From: Pelodera strongyloides
Taxonomy: Eukaryota > Nematoda > Chromadorea > Rhabditida > Rhabditidae
DNA length: 64,000 nucleotides
Reading direction: 5' to 3'
Assembly (NCBI GenBank): GCA_036852015.1
Contig: JAANDG010000135.1
Span: 186,001 to 250,000, forward strand
In this document: piece after piece, positions 59,901 to 64,000 of the stretch
Position numbering within the stretch: position 1 is the stretch's first letter
Layout of the letters: each line of letters opens with the position of its first letter
Notes under the pieces: generated by a model
Told to the model about the DNA's origin: nothing
Databases searched by the model: none
The model's input: only the letters and a program-made list of their open reading frames with translations
Made by a program: the position numbers and the translations under genes

Positions 59901-62900
59901 TGTTTATGTGTATATCTTCTGTCTTCAGGTGGGTTTCCGCCTTGTGCAACTTCTCGGACACTATTATTCTTCGATGTCACGGCGGGCCCCTTTGGTACCA
60001 GGGAATCTGAGATCGATGGACCAAGGCGTCTCGCAGGGAGGAGACCCAATGTCACATATTAAGGCACGGTAGATGGGAGTGCGTAGAGTTTCTTTGGATG
60101 AACAATGCGGCTGCTTAGAGTATTGTGGAGTCCTTTGTTTTGACGTAAGTAACAGTAAGAACATTTCAGAATCTGCACACGATTGCCGTGGTTCCTGCGT
60201 CGGCCGACGTGCCCCTCATTCCATTCACGTGTGAATTGTATCACGCACTCAGGGAAAACTTGAGGTTCGTGCGTTCGTGGTTGATTTCATTTCTGTCACC
60301 ATCACCAAGGTTTCCAGTATGGCCTCCGATTCTGATTCCATTCTAAATTCTATTCTGACGTCGAAGTCGACGTTATTTTTAAAACATAATTTTAGGGTTC
60401 TCCGTCTGAGCTCTCAGAAGATCGCATCGTGTCTGGATCCATCTGTACTGGAAAAGTGAGCTATTTGCCATCAGATTGTTGTTATTGCTTACTATAATTC
60501 GATACATGTCTGTATTCAGTGACCTAGCTTTCATATTGAAGAAAGGTTTCCCTGCAATAGTAAGTGCATCTTTTATATCCTTCCCTTCTTCCAGGCAGGC
60601 TGATTTCCGCCTTATGCATTGGTTGAATGTGCAAGAAGACACTTATCCACTTGTAATTTATGAATGCGATTTCAACATTACAAACTGGACGAGGAGGTGA
60701 GTGTTTTTGTTCGGTGAAAAGACGGTAGAAGCGACGGTCTCGAACTGGTAACTGCTGTTTGAGGCGCATTAAGTGAATGTGATGAAACATTTATGATCTT
60801 GACTTCATTAATACTATTTTACTGTTCTGTTTTATGTACGCCTAATGCCTTACAGGTGTCTCCGACAGGCCGACGCTATCCTGGTGGTAGGTCTCGGCAA
60901 TAGAAGACCTCCAAAACAGTCACTTTTGGATGGAATTCTCAGTTTGAATCAGGATGGAATCCGAACGAACAAGGAGTTGATCCTTCTGTGGCCTGAGGAT
61001 ACGGAGAGCCCGTCGAGTGAGTTGATTACTGTAGTTCGTTGTTTTGTATTTACCTGACGACATGAATGTCAAGTGTGTGCTGAATTGGACATGGGGACAG
61101 GGGTCCCTATTTGATTCTGTCAATAATATATTGTGAAAAGTTGATAGTATTTCCATTAAAGAACCAAAAACTAAAAACGTACACTGGTACAGTATACAGT
61201 ACTCGACGTAACCATCTTTGATGATCTATTCTATGTGGTATTTGTTGAGTACGTTTCTTTTATAGTATTTATTATTATTTGCTTTACTTGATTCAGGAAC
61301 TTATGAGTGGCTGAAGGGCAGCTACTTCTCCGGACATCATCATATCCGGGCACCCGATAGAATGTTCCAGTGGAAGGAGAAATTAGTTGGAAGGCGTGGG
61401 AGTGGTTCAACCAGTTAATGAGAAGGATATCATCGAATACTACGAGAAGAATGTCTTCTGGGAGAGGGTGAGTAGTTGACTTGTTGATTACGGTAACTAC
61501 AGTAGGCTACAAGGTTTTGCCTCTTTTTTTTTAAGTTTTATGATACAACTGTTTGTTATGTCCTCTGTGACGGACCATCTTGGTTGTCAGTTGGTTTAAT
61601 CAGATGTAATAAGCAGGTTAGCTTTGTTTCAGCCTGATCTACGGTCTGGATTTCGGTCCGTCTTGCTCGTATTTTGACTGGAAACGCTGGTTGGGACTTG
61701 GTGCTTGGAGGTGGAGGAGCGCGGTAAGTGTTTTTATTTGATTGTTGCATACTTTTGTGAGCGTGCACTGCACACTTGAAGTAGATGTTTGTGTGTAGTA
61801 ATGTCCGTTTGAGCAGTTTTGTAAGGCAGTTTCGGCTGGCATTTTACAACTTACTGTTATTTATGAATTGTTTCAGTGGTGCTGCCCACGTTGGTGTTCT
61901 GAGAGCGATGCGTGAACTGGGAATCCCAGTGGACATAGTGGGAGGCACTTCGATCGGGAGCATGATCGGAGGATTGTTTGCCGAAACACCCGACAGTACA
62001 CTGGAACTAAGGGCGAAGAGCTGGTTCTCGGTGAGTCATTAATATGTTTAATAAGCATGCGTATTTTTTTCTGTAGTATGGCTGCCGCTGCGGGCTGTAC
62101 TAGGGCGTGGGTAAGGCTAAGGCACATTCGGCTCATTTTGTTTAAATAGAATTCTTGGGGCTGACCTTCTACTGGCGATGCATATACATCTGACTCTCGC
62201 TTCTGTTTCTTGCGGCACCCCGCCTGCCCGCCAGCTTTACATCGACCCATATATTTTTATTGCAAGGACGCTATGTTTTCAGTTATTTTCTTGCTGTGAT
62301 ATGTGATTGACTCACGAATTTAAGGGCATGTGTTCTTTGTGGCGCAAGATCTGGGACCTGACCTACGCTCACACAGCCATGTTTACGGGAGCCGGGTTCA
62401 ACAAAACACTGCAGGATCTGTTTGGAGAACGCGAGATTGAAGACCTTTGGATACCGTACTTTTGTATATCGACGGATATCAGGTATGGGCTTAGGCTTAT
62501 TTTATTCCAAGTCATACTGCTTCACACAAGGGTACGGTTAGTGCGTGAAAACACGCACGAACCACCTCTGGATTGGTTTTGACCACCCCCGGAAGCAATT
62601 CGAAATTAATATATTTAATTGAAACATGGTTTTATTAAAACTGTCTATCACTAAGCTAAAGAAACCACCTCCATTTACGCGCGGAATGTATACCCTGCTT
62701 CACAAATGGGAGGATTAGACGTTTGTGGACATGTGGTACCCATTAGGTGAAAATAAAGTAATATCTATGACGATGTATTAAGCTAAATGATTGGTTACGT
62801 AAGTAAAATAGCTTGGGAATGAGTCCTGGGTTCGGTGTACATTATCGGATTATTGATTTATTGATTGCTATTTTCCAGCACTTCTGAGATGCGTGTCCAT

Positions 62901-63846
62901 CGGTGTGGCCCTCTGTGGGCGTACTCGAGGGCCTCGATGTCACTGGCCGGATACCTTCCTCCTATTTGTGACCCACAGGATGGACATCATTTACTGGATG
63001 GAGGATATGTGAACAACTTGCCGGCTGATGTTATGAGGTGCGAATGAATATTCAAGTATTTATTTAGTCACCATATTATTATTAAAGTAGCGTAAGCCGT
63101 CCGTAAGATTACAGTAGACACTTGTCCGTTATTAACAATACTGTATTTTACGGACGTCCACGGCTGTTGCTTGTTTACTGAAAATTACTGAAAATGCCTT
63201 CGTAATTGCATTTATTACATAGAGCCTTGCTTTTCAGATCAATGGGTGCACGTGTAGTGATAGCCGTTGACGTGGGTTCTGTAGAAGAAACGAATCTCTA
63301 CAATTACGGTGACACACTGAGTGGAACCGCCCTTTTACTGAAGAAACTCAATCCGTGGGGAGAACCGTTGAGGATTCTGAATATGGAGGAGATCCAGGTA
63401 TTTGCACTTTTTGTGGCGCACCGTGACGCACCGTACTAATCTTTTTGTGACACACCGTGACACACCGTGCTAAACTTTTTGTGACACACCTTGACACACC
63501 GTGCTAAACATTATTTTCGATGTAGCCTCTTCATGTTACTCGTTGTCTTTACCGTAATGCTCATATGGATGTTGATGGTTCAGTTAATGAATCTGTAGAA
63601 TTGCTGATAGCCGCTTAGTTTTGTGCTAATATCGTGGGTTGAAGAGCGCAATGTTTCAGTTGATTTATTTGAAGGTATCAAATTAGGATGGTTTTTTTAC
63701 TTTACCGCTTGTTACAGAGTCGTCTCGCATTTGTCTCGTGTGTTCGACAGCTGGAAACTGTGAAGAAAGCGCCTTATTGTTGTTATTTGAGACCACCGAT
63801 TGAACCGTTCAAGACCTTGGACTTTGCCAAGTTTGAAACGATACTT
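53910..63846 (+). CDS. Neuropathy target esterase-like lysophospholipase (PNPLA6/7 family), 3' end outside window
   Basis: Exons: 53910-54009, 54495-54553, 54932-55021, 55828-55940, 56158-56328, 56624-56771, 57081-57238, 57390-57537, 57855-57957, 58215-58405, 58598-58684, 58811-58896, 59056-59187, 59418-59526, 59654-59767, 59929-60068, about 60170-60264, 60396-60455, 60595-60696, 60856-61016, 61297-61467, 61633-61723, 61877-62030, 62325-62482, 62879-63037, 63238-63397 and 63718-63846. The first carries a membrane anchor ([14 protein letters not shown]). Three cyclic-nucleotide-binding-like domains follow (about 56.6-57.2, 58.2-58.9 and 59.1-59.8 kb), with the family mark [11 protein letters not shown]. 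The patatin domain has GGGGAR-G (oxyanion), GTSIG (catalytic Ser codon 61950-61952) and DGG (Asp codon 62997-62999). By family, it hydrolyses (lyso)phosphatidylcholine at the ER. The start codon is unresolved: an ATG at about 53843 does not splice in phase. One junction (60068/60170) and two exons (61297-61467, 61633-61723) contain frame breaks. Confidence 0.92.
56359..56540. mobile_element. Family A MITE in an NTE intron
   Basis: TTAAAGCGAAATACGGTCCGG at the left and GGCCGGTATTTCGCTTTA at the right, with the shared core. It lies between exons 56158-56328 and 56624-56771, starting 31 bases after a splice donor. Confidence 0.82.
56819..56985. mobile_element. TTTAAGCGATATAAC palindromic MITE in an NTE intron
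   Basis: The left TTTTAAGCGATATAACATCTGG and right CCGGCTGTTATCCCGTTTG pair loosely. The inner GTTTTCGAAACGTATG and CGTATGTTTCAAAAACC also pair. It is a side branch of family A, also seen at 26512. Confidence 0.65.
57576..57713. mobile_element. Short MITE with ATGGGGTTTGCAAGTAT ends in an NTE intron
   Basis: Left TATGGGGTTTGCAAGTATG and right ATACTTGCAAACCCCATTA are complements, with about 100 bases between. It shares its ends with the element at 18564-18830 but has a different, shorter interior. Confidence 0.75.
63405..63510 (+). repeat. GACACACCGTG short tandem repeat
   Basis: Units of the type CTTTTTGTGACACACCGTGACACACCGTGCTAA repeat about three times just after the donor of NTE exon 63238-63397. 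The first unit uses GGCGCACCGTGACGCACC. Confidence 0.7.
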
Positions 63847-64000
63847 GTCAGTTATTTATTTATCATTAGAAACTATGGACTATGGAGGTTTGAGGTCGAA
63901 TGTTGGGATATCCTTTCTGTGTATTCAACAAGTTTACGCAGCTTTCCCTTGCCGATATGCGTTTTCACAGTCTAGTTTGGGTGAATTTTCTCTTTTCCTT

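Overview
The window looks like nuclear DNA of a rhabditid (Caenorhabditis-like) nematode. Introns are short and end in TTTCAG or TTTTAG. One start codon sits one base after such an acceptor, as expected for spliced-leader trans-splicing. The gene set is also typical: a serpentine chemoreceptor, an SLC13 transporter, C-type-lectin genes and a neuropathy-target-esterase homologue. All exon models were built by eye, by joining splice sites so that reading phase is kept; no search was run.

Layout. 426-3227 (+): an eight-exon 7-TM chemoreceptor. 3.3-8.5 kb: palindromic elements, tRNA-like fragments and a possible BEL/Pao Gag remnant. 15230-8576 (-): a complete 15-exon SLC13 sodium/carboxylate cotransporter of 563 codons, with at least eight repeats in its introns and none in its exons. 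15.2-21 kb: no gene found; it holds a palindrome inserted inside another palindrome. 24641-21129 (-): a five-exon signal-anchored acidic repeat protein. 25-31.7 kb: inverted-repeat elements, including a foldback of about 3 kb. 32.7-43.9 kb: a family with a PAN/Apple-like part and a C-type lectin domain, present as one fairly preserved copy on the minus strand, one exploded copy on the plus strand and one scrap. 46.6-53.9 kb: T-rich, gene-poor sequence with a run of 96 G. 53.9 kb to the right edge (+): at least 27 coding exons of an NTE/PNPLA6-7 homologue with one membrane anchor, three cyclic-nucleotide-binding-like domains and a patatin domain. Its 3' end lies outside the window.

The genes do not form an operon or pathway; they are separate units in a region full of transposon remnants. 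Most non-coding structure comes from palindromic elements bounded by TTAA (TTAAAG...CTTTAA) in several sequence families. One such element is split by a 2.3-kb non-autonomous Helitron that carries a 129-bp tandem array. Several one-base frame breaks and two very long homopolymers suggest that part of the apparent gene damage could be assembly error.
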